From the NCBI GenBank assembly GCA_003118195.1, contig BEXV01000138.1:122898-138721 (forward strand): a stretch of 15,824 bases of DNA, given 5' to 3'. This document shows, piece by piece, positions 8,746 to 15,824 of this stretch (its first letter is position 1; each line of letters opens with the position of its first letter). Below the pieces are notes generated by a model that had not been told where the DNA came from, ran no database searches, and worked only from the letters and a program-made list of their open reading frames with translations. This DNA is from Hemicentrotus pulcherrimus. Taxonomy: Eukaryota; Echinodermata; Echinoidea; Camarodonta; Strongylocentrotidae. Both the position numbers and the translations under genes were made by a program.

Positions 8746-11700
8746 AAGGTAAAATCTTTCACTTAAATATGACAATGGTGGTAAATTTATCACAGGGACT
8801 AGGGTGAAATGGAGATACTATACCTGAAACGAATTTCGGCATTGGTGTATTTATCCATGTCATAAACTCTTTGCATTTCTTGGATTTGCTTGGTAGTCAA
8901 CGCTGGCTATAAGAATGAAAAGAGGAAAATTTGTTTTATTAATGTCACAAATTTACCAAACGCAAAATATTACTCATATCTTTACATTTCAAACATTTGC
9001 CTCTTTGCCTCTGGCAAACGGTTTTCAAAATTTGTAGTTCCAATCATAAATATCTTGATAATCAGACAGGCGATCGGCTTGTAAAAGTCATGGGGTTCCT
9101 GACTGACCTAAAGGTTTATAATTATCATTGCAGCATGAGCTAAATCCAGAATTTTGTTTCAGAATCTGAGACAAAGTTACCGGATCCCTTTAAGACTGAA
9201 TAAAGTAATATCTCTGTTCTATCTTTCCACTATGATGTTCATCAAATTAGAAAACGGGGCAAATCTATTCTTATACAACTGTGACTGTACCACCAATGAG
9301 ATGTACCTGTGTCAGCTATACTAGACAGTTTTACATCGAAACTTACCTTCAGCAACAATTGTGCAAGAAACTCCATTTTCTGAGATGGTGACATTGATTC
9401 AAGGTCACTGGAGGAGAACTTCTCAAAGTCACCTTCACCTGCCTGTCATTGAAAAGTAAAGAATAGTGATCAATTTGCTTTAGAAAGGATTTGTAACTCT
9501 TGAATACATTTGCAAAAGGAATGAAAAGTACAAAACACACCTGGCAAATATCTGGAGCTTACCCCCCAAACATATATCCTAAGAATGGAACAACAATTGA
9601 TCATTGCATTTAACAAAATAAATTCATTTTCTATTATTGAGCATAAGATTAATATTTTTTCCTGTACTGTTCATATTTTTCTCTTTCACATAGTTTATAT
9701 GGAACATATATATCAAAGAACTTTGATAAAATTGCTACAATTGTACAATTTCCAAAAATATCTTGGTTATATATTTTCAATGACATTTTCAGGACTGGGG
9801 GATTTTTTTCTACCAAATTCAGTTGTGAATTAATACTGGTACACAATTTTGGGGGATAAGAGGGGCATTGACAAAGAAATAATTGCAGAAAGTATAAAGT
9901 AAGAATAGTTGAATAGTAACAGAAAATAGTAAAATAGCAATATAAAGTTGTTTCTCCTTGAGGATTTTCTTACCTGACTCCAGCGTTCACACAACTTTGT
10001 ACAGTGATCCACTAGACTTGTATCATACCTGTAAACAGCAAAATGAACATATTATGAACAGTGATCCACTAGACTTGTATCATACAACAGCAAAATGAAC
10101 ATATTATGAAGGGATAGCAAATCACAGTGACAAATTTCCTGAATTTGCAATATTTGGTTTCTTAATATCTTTCCTACTGTTGTATAAGAAGTCATGTCCT
10201 GAATAGATGGAGACTGAAAAATTATTATTACCATTTCAATTGATATCAAGATGTTCACTCTTGAAAATGAATAGAGAATGTATATATAATATACCGGTAC
10301 AATAAATTGTAGCAGAGGTAAATGATATTGGGTAAACAAGTAATTTGTTCTCTTTATTCAATGGGTTAAAGCTAATTCACACAAAATATAATAACTTCAT
10401 TTCACATTCAACAAACCAGGGGAGAATTTGACTTACTGTGGTTTAACAGGTGGCATTCCAGGAGCATAGAACCACTTGTCCCATTCCACACAGTCAAAGA
10501 CACCTGCCGCTGCCTGTTACAAGGAAGCACACAACAAAACAAAGTATCATATACATAATTCCATTTGAATGATTCTATGTTTACTCTTCATCTCTGATGA
10601 TATAACTCTTGTGAATGAGTTTAAAAATAAAACCGAGACACAATCATGTAAAAGGGCTTGGTTTACACTACCTCTCATCTATCATAGTATTCAACAAAAA
10701 CCATTCTTGATAAGTCAAAGGAGATTGACTTACTAAGTGCAATCTACAGTTCGTCAAAGATTATCTACTTGAATCATGTGCTTATAGAACATTTCACTTT
10801 CCAATGAAATGTAAAGAACATAAACTGATCATTAATGGGCTGTTAGAATGACATCATTTTATCACATTATGGTTTACCTTTTCATGGAAATATTCAAGAA
10901 GAAAATCCTTCCAATCTTGAGTGGTGAGACTTGTGTACTTGAATTTGTCAATGTAGGCCTTCAGATATCCTTCAAACTCTGACAAAGAAATGCAATGGAC
11001 ATTACTTGATACAGATTGTTCCCTAAAAAATATTTTTCATTTTACTACTTAAAATGGGAAAAGATAAAATGACTTGTCAATAACATCATTGGGATTGGCA
11101 CTTAGATATATATTGTTGCACAATAATTATGTTTCAATTATGTTTTTTCAAAAATGTAATGATACGTGAGTATTTTCCACAAAGGTTGCCACATGCACAC
11201 AAAAAAATATTCTTTACTCAAATCAATTCTCAATACAAATCTAAGACTACTTAATCAAATTGAAACCTTTTCACAGTCATATCACAATACAATAAAATAT
11301 TTAAAAACAATCTGATAAATTCACTGAACTAGAATAACAATGAGGAAGAGAGCATATAAAACCAAAAAACGTACCATCTATTCCAACAAGAGTCTCAAGA
11401 TAAAACAAGAAAGAGGACCCCTTTTCATAAGGAACACTAGAAAATGCATCATCTGGATCAATGCCGCCCTCTAGTGGTGGAAGCAGCTGTGTGAACTCAT
11501 GACCTTCACCGTACTTTGTTACCTACACAGGAGCATAATATAATATACATCATAATATAAAATATTTTGATAGATGAAAAAAGAAACTGAAATCTAGTTG
11601 GAAACCACTGACTAGAAGGTTTTGATGCCCACAGATTAGTCAAGTTGTGGGAAGATATGTGAGTCATATATATAGCCTGGCAGCCCGGCAGCCCACTGCA

Positions 11701-14700
11701 CTTTGAACAAACAAACAAGGAACAAATATCTGAGTACTTAAGGAGGAACCTAGTATACCAATATGGATGTCTGTCAAGGTCCCTCTGCCGCATGTGCCCC
11801 CTGGGGCCAGTTAAAAATGGCCCCAAAATGCAATAGAACAAACAATGTACCACTTGGAACCGATTTTAATAACATGCATGAATGCTACAAAAAGCACACA
11901 ATTAGCAATGAATATGTAGGGAGGAGACTCACTGAATTATAGAGATCCTTCCAGCCTCCAATGAATGCAAACTGACGATGCTTCTCACTGTTCATCCTTC
12001 CAATAATCTTCCTCTCTGCGAAGACAGTGAAGCCTTCATTCAACCACATGTGTTCCCAGCTGCAGTTGGTTACCAGATTGCCAGTCCAGCTATGGCTGAT
12101 TTCATGTGCTACAACCTAGCAGGTAAACAATAAAAGAGTTACCCCTCTTTCAGTGTATCATATACATCTCCATAAAGAGATTGGTAAAGAACAAGAGTAT
12201 TCCTGTCTGTACATGGGTGTACAGTGATTTGTAGTAAGTCTTGAATGTTCCATTAAGATTTTCTTAACAGGTGCTACAAGTCTGCATATCAATCTAGTAA
12301 GTATCAACAGATATCGAATTAAGCTAAAGTTGAAAAGAATAAAGCACAAAATTAGTCAGACTGGAACTACAAAGTAATATAATGTCATACTTACACTTGC
12401 CAGGGACCGATCCCCTGCCTAGGGTTGAAAATAGAAAAAGAAATACATTACCATCAGAAAAAGAAAACAAAAATTGTATGCAGTTGTGATGTAACAACTA
12501 GACTATCATCTTAATTTAATCATTAGCTTACAGCACACCCTCATGATGTGTCATACATAGTTTGGTTAAATCACTGGATCCATTATAATTGCATTGGCAT
12601 CCTTTACTATCAAATCAAATGACTTTTCAATGCCTGACCCTTTGTATATTTATCAATATCTTTTAGCGGGTTTTCCTGAGGAGGTGATTTCTGTTCCTAT
12701 TCTATTACATTTAGAGCTAGCCCTAGTGCATACCAGCAGGGTAGGTGTGACGAAGGTGAGACAGGGGTTCTCCATACCACCATAAGGGAAGGATGGTGGC
12801 AAGATAAGGAGGTCATACTGACCCCAAACGTACGGACCAAGCAAAGCCTCCGCTGTAGCAAGCATGGTTTCTGTCTGAAAAATCAAAGATATATGTTACT
12901 TTTATTCTCAAGCATTCTAAATTAATTTCAATAAAACAGTCATATCGTTATATAAATGAATCTGTAACTCCTCTGTTTCTGAAAGGACAATTCTATTTTC
13001 CAGCTTTAAATATAACAGGTATTACACAGATGAAACAGTTTTACACCTAGATTTAAATGCATCCCAACTTGGAAAGTTCAGAAAGTTATATAAACTTATG
13101 GAAATGTGACTATTACTGCAAATTCATAAATATTCAAATTTTAAGAGATAGTAAGATAATCAAGCATCAAGGGAATAGCCACCAGCACTCCATAGAAACT
13201 ATCATGAGACTACAATTAAGCCTATGTTGAAACTTGTAAATACTGCTAACCATACCTCACTAAATTCATATGCTGCTCTGTCAATGAATTCCTTCTCTGA
13301 CCAAACTCTGGACCTTGGCCCTATTTATCTATACAAGTAAAACAGAGATGCAATAGAAAGTCAAAGATGAAATGAAAATAAGTTGTGAAGTCCTCATGAT
13401 TCTTCCAAGAGAAATGAGTTGCTCTTACCGTAAAACAATTATTACAACACTTTTAACTATAGGTAGTTCTTGATAGATATTAAAATACAAATTAAGACAA
13501 TTATAATATTCAACCAGTAAAGCATTTGGAGAATATCCCTCATTAAAAATGCTTGTATGTCTTAAATGAAAGAGATTTATCATCTTGAAACAATGACAGG
13601 TAGTACAGATTTTTCACTCATTTAAGAGCTCTAAGGAAATAGTTACTTATATAATATTTTACTTGTACAATTATGTAAGTGACTTCTTGAAACTAGATAT
13701 TAATATTTCCATTGAGTTTACCTGCTTTCCAATGCCCCAACTACAATGGCTATGAGATAGCTTGGCATTGGGACAGTCTGTGTGAAGGCATAGGTCTTGA
13801 GGGAACTATCTGATTCACATGGTTCTTCTGCTCTCACTGCACTCATCAAACAGACAAGATCACGTGGAACAGTCACCTAAATATAAAAGGTAAAGACAAG
13901 TATTATTGAAGAGAACTATCTGATTCAAATAACTCTTCTCATGTCATCATTGCTTTATGGTAATTAAAAAAACAAGATCACATAAAATCATCACCTGGAA
14001 GTGCAAGATATTATCAAACTTTATGAGAATAACCTGAACCAGAAGATCCTTATTCTGCTCTTCCTAAACACAATGCAAAAGTGGCTGTAATTTTGAAACC
14101 ACCAATAAAGATATAAATATAAAATCTATCATCTGTAAGATGAAATACCTTAGCATCATATGTTGCTTTGACTGAAGGGCTATCCTGACATGGAAGGAGA
14201 CTGCGGGCATGGATGGCCTGGATTGAAAACAAAATCAAATTAGTGATAATCTACACCATTCATATTACAACAAATACTGCTGAGTTGTTAAACTGTCTGC
14301 AAGATATTCTCTTCTTTCATTTTGAGTTTTGCCCCTTGGTTTACTAGGATTTTTATGGCAAACATCTATACATATTACAGCCTAAATGAAGAAAACAACA
14401 ATGTCAATGGAAATTTCTCATAAATTTAGCAAAGTATAAGTCGCAATGGAAGAAGAAGTAGTAGTAGAAGTTGTAAAAGTTGCAGGAAATTAGTAGAAAC
14501 ATAATTCTCTCAGAATGTGATCAGACATTGTACCTGGCACTGGCTGTAGAGGTAAGGAAACTGCTTGCCAGCTGTCTGTGAAGGCTCCAACCAACCAATA
14601 GCAGAGGCTGAGGAAGATGTCTTGTAGCTTATGTTGATGCACAACTTTGATCCCCTAAAGAAGTACAAAAATATGACATAAAATTATTTTGACATATGTG

Positions 14701-15575
14701 ATATATATAACATTTATTTTCCAACGTTCAATAAAGAGCCTGTTCTTGTAACACTAAGTTATTTGAATGTATAATGAAATTTCATTGGGAAAACGAAAAG
14801 AGTACTTGCTGAAATTCAAGCTTAGAATCAAGTGGAAGCCTGTGGGTAGTATCATAAAAGCACACAACATCAGATAGATACCCCTGCTGAATTACTATTT
14901 GTTCATCTGTAACCAATGCCAATTTTTCCCTTTACCCCAAGACATTCTTAACCTAAATTAATGGGAATGTAATTTTAATTAAATACTGGTAAATTTGATC
15001 TTGTTCTGTAACTTATGTTTATTTTTTTGGTTAATCTTTAATGTACAATTATTCCATCTCATAAAATGTTTGAAAGCTATTTTGTTTCTGTTATCAGTTT
15101 AAACGGTTGCTTTAGGTAAGGTTGTATGCTGTTTTATGTATGTTTCTGCAGAGCTATGAGGGTCATGCTTGATGGGGCTAAGCACTTTATCAGAAGACAT
15201 TATTAATCTGAAATTTTGTTGGTATCACATGATTCACATCTGTGATTAGACAGAAATAACCATCTGGTATGGGTAATTCTTTAATAAAACTGACATTTGT
15301 CAACCTTCCCTGTACACATACACAGGTATAGACCCTACCACTGGATCCAGACGTTGTCACAGCGAAACAACCGATGATTATCAGAGACTGAAGCTTTTGG
15401 TCTAATCTGTGATAGAAATGAAATCTGCTTACTTCAACTGAGCAGAGGATGGTAGTCTGATGCTGAGAGGTGATCCCAGAGCTCCCATAGGTTCCTTCAC
15501 TTCAAAGGTCAACTTCTCTCCTGATGCATCATCAGTGACCTCTGACACACATAAGCCGCTGCTTGTATCCAATAC
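8075..15575 (-). CDS. LTA4H: Leukotriene A4 hydrolase, 16 exons visible, 5' end outside the window
   Basis: Cytosolic M1 zinc enzyme. In vertebrates it hydrolyses leukotriene A4 to the inflammatory lipid LTB4 and also trims short peptides. Seen: exons at 15433-15575, 14534-14654, 14149-14217, 13722-13876, 13256-13328, 12734-12874, 12395-12418, 11933-12115, 11375-11522, 10878-10978, 10437-10513, 9974-10028, 9347-9442, 8824-8906, 8446-8550 and 8075-8192. They total 1692 nt with consistent phases and GT-AG borders. Motifs in order are [23 protein letters not shown] with WLNEG 18 residues on, SSVPYEKG and GRMKFTR, ending KDLEVV. The last resembles the human C-terminal KDLKVD. TGNLVTN and DWKDFL favour LTA4H over aminopeptidase B (RNPEP). 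Human LTA4H is about 611 residues, so roughly 50 N-terminal residues are missing. Oddities: an in-frame TAA in exon 5 and Phe for the human Tyr378. If the TAA is real, this allele or copy makes a protein cut before the zinc site. Confidence 0.95.
8446..8550 (-). CDS. LTA4H: LTA4H visible exon 15 (substrate-carboxylate site)
   Basis: One base, 34 codons, two bases: [19 protein letters not shown] then [15 protein letters not shown]. The Arg and Lys of GRMKF (8472-8474 and 8466-8468) align with human Arg563 and Lys565, which hold the carboxylate of LTA4 and of peptides. Acceptor CTTTAG, donor TAG/GTAAGG. Confidence 0.95.
8707..8740. repeat. (CT)17 microsatellite
   Basis: Seventeen perfect CT units in the intron between visible exons 14 and 15 of LTA4H. 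On the coding strand it is a (GA)n purine tract. Confidence 0.97.
8824..8906 (-). CDS. LTA4H: LTA4H visible exon 14
   Basis: 27 codons plus two bases, [19 protein letters not shown] then YTNAEIRFR. It matches human IKRMQEVYNF and NSEIRFRW. Acceptor TTATAG, donor CAG/GTATAG. The next intron holds a (CT)17 run at 8707-8740. Confidence 0.93.
9347..9442 (-). CDS. LTA4H: LTA4H visible exon 13
   Basis: A phase-0 exon of 32 codons, [17 protein letters not shown] then [15 protein letters not shown]. Human has LSSHQLNEFLAQTLQ. It belongs to the C-terminal helical domain. Acceptor AATGACAG, donor AAG/GTAAGT. The neighbouring introns (9443-9973, 8907-9346) are AT-rich with no further coding signal. Confidence 0.92.
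9974..10028 (-). CDS. LTA4H: LTA4H visible exon 12
   Basis: One base plus 18 codons, [18 protein letters not shown], matching human YDMTLTNACIALSQRW. Acceptor TTTACAG, donor CAG/GTAAGA. The first half of this exon and its acceptor are tandemly duplicated in the upstream intron, but that copy lacks the acceptor. Confidence 0.9.
10001..10057 (-). repeat. Tandem duplication, copy 1 (functional exon-12 acceptor)
   Basis: 57 bp covering the first 28 bases of exon 12, its acceptor and 24 bases more of intron. It is directly followed on the plus strand by copy 2. Outside a single 5-bp gap the two copies are identical. Confidence 0.95.
10058..10109 (-). repeat. Tandem duplication, copy 2 (acceptor deleted)
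   Basis: 52 bp, identical to copy 1 except that it lacks the five bases TACAG (coding strand) that form the splice acceptor. It lies upstream of the real exon in the transcript, so it carries a silent duplicate of exon-12 sequence. Confidence 0.95.
10437..10513 (-). CDS. LTA4H: LTA4H visible exon 11
   Basis: 25 codons plus two bases, [15 protein letters not shown] then [10 protein letters not shown]. Human has VDWNAWLYSPGLPPIKP. It marks the junction into the C-terminal helical domain. Donor CA/GTAAGT. The CA joins G of exon 12 to give Gln. Confidence 0.93.
10878..10978 (-). CDS. LTA4H: LTA4H visible exon 10
   Basis: Two bases plus 33 codons. [20 protein letters not shown] then [13 protein letters not shown] matches human FLKAYVEKFSYKSITTDDWKDFL. 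The acceptor TTTGTCAG is chosen over a second AG two bases on because only it joins exon 9 in frame (G+AG gives Glu). Donor AAG/GTAAAC. The 364-nt intron at 10514-10877 shows nothing notable. Confidence 0.93.
11375..11522 (-). CDS. LTA4H: LTA4H visible exon 9 (catalytic Tyr; Tyr378 replaced by Phe)
   Basis: 49 codons plus one base, from [10 protein letters not shown] through [17 protein letters not shown] to LETLVGID. The Tyr of PYEKG (11427-11429) is the M1 transition-state Tyr, human Tyr383. Human Asp375 is conserved. Human Tyr378 is Phe here (codon 11442-11444), and human Val376, a tunnel residue, is Asp. The loop before it (LLPPLEGGI) is one residue longer than in human and differs strongly. 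Donor ATG/GTACGT. The next intron (10979-11374, 396 nt) shows nothing notable. Confidence 0.95.
11802..11825. repeat. 8-bp perfect hairpin in intron
   Basis: TGGGGCCA, loop GTTAAAAA, TGGCCCCA. A nearby GGCAGCCCGGCAGCCC stretch (about 11679-11694) gives this intron an unusually GC-rich patch. Confidence 0.8.
11933..12115 (-). CDS. LTA4H: LTA4H visible exon 8 (zinc-binding catalytic core)
   Basis: A phase-0 exon of 61 codons. The zinc ligands are His (12104-12106) and His (12092-12094) of HEISH and Glu (12035-12037) of WLNEG. They align with human His295, His299 and Glu318, and the general-base Glu296 is also present. Human Phe314, in the hydrophobic substrate tunnel, is Met here (EHMWLNEG). 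Acceptor TGCTAG, donor TCA/GTGAGT. The following 410-nt intron (11523-11932) holds a perfect 8-bp hairpin at 11802-11825. Confidence 0.97.
12395..12418 (-). CDS. LTA4H: LTA4H visible exon 7, a 24-nt micro-exon
   Basis: Eight codons, AGDRSLAS, between CCTAG and GTAAGT. Human has AGDKSLSN between PTLL and VIAHEISH, so the length is exactly conserved. It sets the distance from Glu271 to the first zinc His. Too short for ORF finding, but both splice sites are good. Confidence 0.92.
12734..12874 (-). CDS. LTA4H: LTA4H visible exon 6 (GGMEN peptide-binding motif)
   Basis: A phase-0 exon of 47 codons. [19 protein letters not shown] leads to [18 protein letters not shown] and LTFVTPTLL. The GGMEN motif binds the substrate N-terminus in M1 peptidases, and its Glu aligns with human Glu271. 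Acceptor TTTTTCAG, donor CTG/GTATGC. Introns of 381 nt (12875-13255) and 315 nt (12419-12733) flank it, and I saw nothing notable in them. Confidence 0.96.
13256..13328 (-). CDS. LTA4H: LTA4H visible exon 5, with an in-frame TAA at its first full codon
   Basis: The best acceptor is TTTTACTTGTATAG, followed by A-TAA-ATA-GGG-CCA. After the AG of exon 4 this reads Arg-stop-Ile-Gly-Pro-Arg-Ser, in register with human R-Q-I-G-P-R. The rest reads [18 protein letters not shown], matching human LVWSEKEQVEKSAYEFSE. A second AG eight bases on (AATAG/GGCC) would remove the stop but shift the frame. I saw no 8-nt micro-exon in the 393-nt intron. Length 73 = 1 + 24 codons keeps every downstream exon in phase. 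Either the TAA is a nonsense change (one base from CAA) or the base call is wrong. Confidence 0.85.
13722..13876 (-). CDS. LTA4H: LTA4H visible exon 4
   Basis: 51 codons plus two bases, from [18 protein letters not shown] through [14 protein letters not shown] to [11 protein letters not shown]. It matches human VPKELVALMSA and YLIALVVGALES, with one fewer residue in the variable loop. Acceptor TATTTAG, donor AG/GTAAAC. The AG left over must be completed by the next exon. In the human protein this point reads ES-R-QIGPR. Confidence 0.95.
13893..13994 (-). pseudogene. Decayed partial duplicate of LTA4H exon 4
   Basis: Aligns with the 5' part of exon 4 and its acceptor (13785-13876). Shared blocks include AACTATCTGATTCA and ACAAGATCAC, and the border is CCAGGTGA versus TTAGGTGA on the coding strand. 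It has an in-frame stop, an 8-bp net insertion and many substitutions. The donor end of exon 4 is not included. It is read as a local tandem duplication, clearly older than the one at exon 12. Confidence 0.8.
14149..14217 (-). CDS. LTA4H: LTA4H visible exon 3
   Basis: A phase-0 exon of 23 codons, [12 protein letters not shown] then [11 protein letters not shown]. It matches human AIHCRAILPCQDTPSVKLTY. Acceptor AATCCAG, donor AAG/GTATTT. The next intron (13877-14148) contains a decayed copy of exon 4. Confidence 0.95.
14534..14654 (-). CDS. LTA4H: LTA4H visible exon 2
   Basis: One base plus 40 codons, running from [15 protein letters not shown] through [10 protein letters not shown] to FPYLYSQCQ. 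Human has WLTPEQTSGK and PYLFSQCQ at this place. The final Gln aligns with human Gln136, which contacts substrate. Acceptor CTTTAG, donor CAG/GTACAA. The following 316-nt intron (14218-14533) shows only a short AGA/AGT-rich stretch near 14450-14472. Confidence 0.93.
15247..15404. mobile_element. 158-bp non-autonomous element with 9-bp target duplication
   Basis: Ends in inverted TAGACAGAAA / TAGACCAAAA (8 of 10 match) and is flanked exactly by ATCTGTGAT at 15238-15246 and 15405-15413. No coding capacity, so a MITE-like relic. A 9-bp duplication is typical of the Mutator group, but the short ends do not prove a family. It lies 19 nt inside the intron after visible exon 1. Confidence 0.8.
15433..15575 (-). 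CDS. LTA4H: LTA4H visible exon 1 (N-terminal beta-sheet domain)
   Basis: Encodes 47 codons from VLDTSSG to SSAQL and ends with two bases (AA) that combine with G of the next exon to make Lys. VLDT matches human LVLDT near residue 50. The middle ([12 protein letters not shown]) matches the human stretch KGSPMEISLP. The acceptor is CCTAG and the donor AA/GTAAGC. No start codon belongs here because earlier exon(s) lie past the right edge. A 158-bp mobile element begins 19 nt inside the following intron. Confidence 0.9.
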
Positions 15576-15713
15576 CTAGGATATAGGAATGAAAATGAAA
15601 ATAGTCATTTTACATCTGTATCTTGCTTGCTTGCTGGGTCATATCAGGAATGTCATAATCGGAGTGTCTACTGGGAGAAGGGTGAATTATATCCCATAGG
15701 AAAGTGAAAAGCA

Positions 15714-15824
15714 TGCCGCAGACCTGCCGCAGAACTGCCGCAGACTTTTAGTCTGTGGCAAAGAGTATGCCGAAGTATGCGGCAGAAAGGAATTTTGCTG
15801 CAGACTTGCCGCATACCAGTATGC
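15714..15824. repeat. TGCCGCAGAC tandem and hairpin cluster
   Basis: Three 11-bp units begin at 15714, 15725 and 15736. The third folds with GTCTGTGGCA (15751-15760) around TTTTA. A further exact inverted pair is GTATGCGGCA (15775-15784) and TGCCGCATAC (15807-15816). The cluster runs off the window in the intron upstream of visible exon 1. Confidence 0.85.

Larger units (their letters stand above)
8193..15432 (-). other. LTA4H introns
   Basis: Fifteen GT-AG introns of 253-778 nt, AT-rich and fairly even in size. Notable contents are (CT)17 at 8707-8740, the duplicated exon-12 edge at 10058-10109, a hairpin at 11802-11825, the exon-4 relic at 13893-13994 and a 158-bp mobile element at 15247-15404. 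The others, including those over 300 nt, show nothing I can support. Confidence 0.85.

Noticed and set aside
11506..11853. 115-codon minus-strand frame overlapping the exon 9 border
   Set aside because: It is intron sequence read through the splice acceptor. The conserved LTA4H reading is in exon 9 only.
13317..13322. Use of the second acceptor AATAG/GGCC to avoid the TAA
   Set aside because: It shifts the frame of exon 5 relative to exon 4 and soon meets another stop, and its upstream tract is poor in pyrimidines.
8075..15575. Assignment as aminopeptidase B (RNPEP)
   Set aside because: RNPEP shares GGMEN and HEISHSW, but TGNLVTN, DWKDFL, GRMKFTR and the KDL-type C-terminus fit LTA4H better.

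Overview
The window looks like nuclear DNA of a marine invertebrate deuterostome, probably an echinoderm or a close relative. It is AT-rich, its one clear gene is split into many short exons with GT-AG introns, and it holds fold-back and tRNA-like short repeats plus a small internal TTAGGG array. I cannot name the species.

The right half (8075-15575, minus strand) is a leukotriene A4 hydrolase gene (LTA4H; M1 zinc aminopeptidase/epoxide hydrolase). Sixteen coding exons can be joined with consistent phases into 563 residues plus the natural stop. They cover all but roughly the first 50 residues of the human enzyme; the first exon(s) lie beyond the right edge. The GGMEN peptide-binding loop, the HEISH zinc motif with its distal Glu, the catalytic Tyr of PYEKG and the substrate-carboxylate Arg/Lys pair are all present. 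Three things are odd. (1) Exon 5, joined in the only phase that matches the family, has an in-frame TAA where the human protein has Gln. (2) The residue matching human Tyr378 is Phe. (3) Two introns hold relics of neighbouring exons: a recent 57/52-bp tandem copy that lost its splice acceptor, and an older decayed copy of exon 4.

The left half (1-8074) has no recognisable conserved gene. Positions 1-560 hold two inverted tRNA-Leu-like sequences. Positions 1040-1400 form a CpG-dense island with an AP-1/CRE-like site and a candidate first exon on the plus strand. Positions 1528-2839 are bounded by 16-bp terminal inverted repeats. Positions 3527-3637 carry a candidate first coding exon on the minus strand. 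Positions 4287-4452 are an inverted repeat around a TTAGGG array. About 5800-8074 is AT-rich sequence downstream of LTA4H that probably includes its 3' UTR.

A 158-bp element with a 9-bp target duplication sits just inside an LTA4H intron (15247-15404), and pieces of the same family lie at 715-800, 3037-3092 and 6483-6512. I found no multi-gene system, operon, CRISPR array or intact transposase. The value of the window is in the LTA4H active-site and nonsense changes and in the repeat structures.
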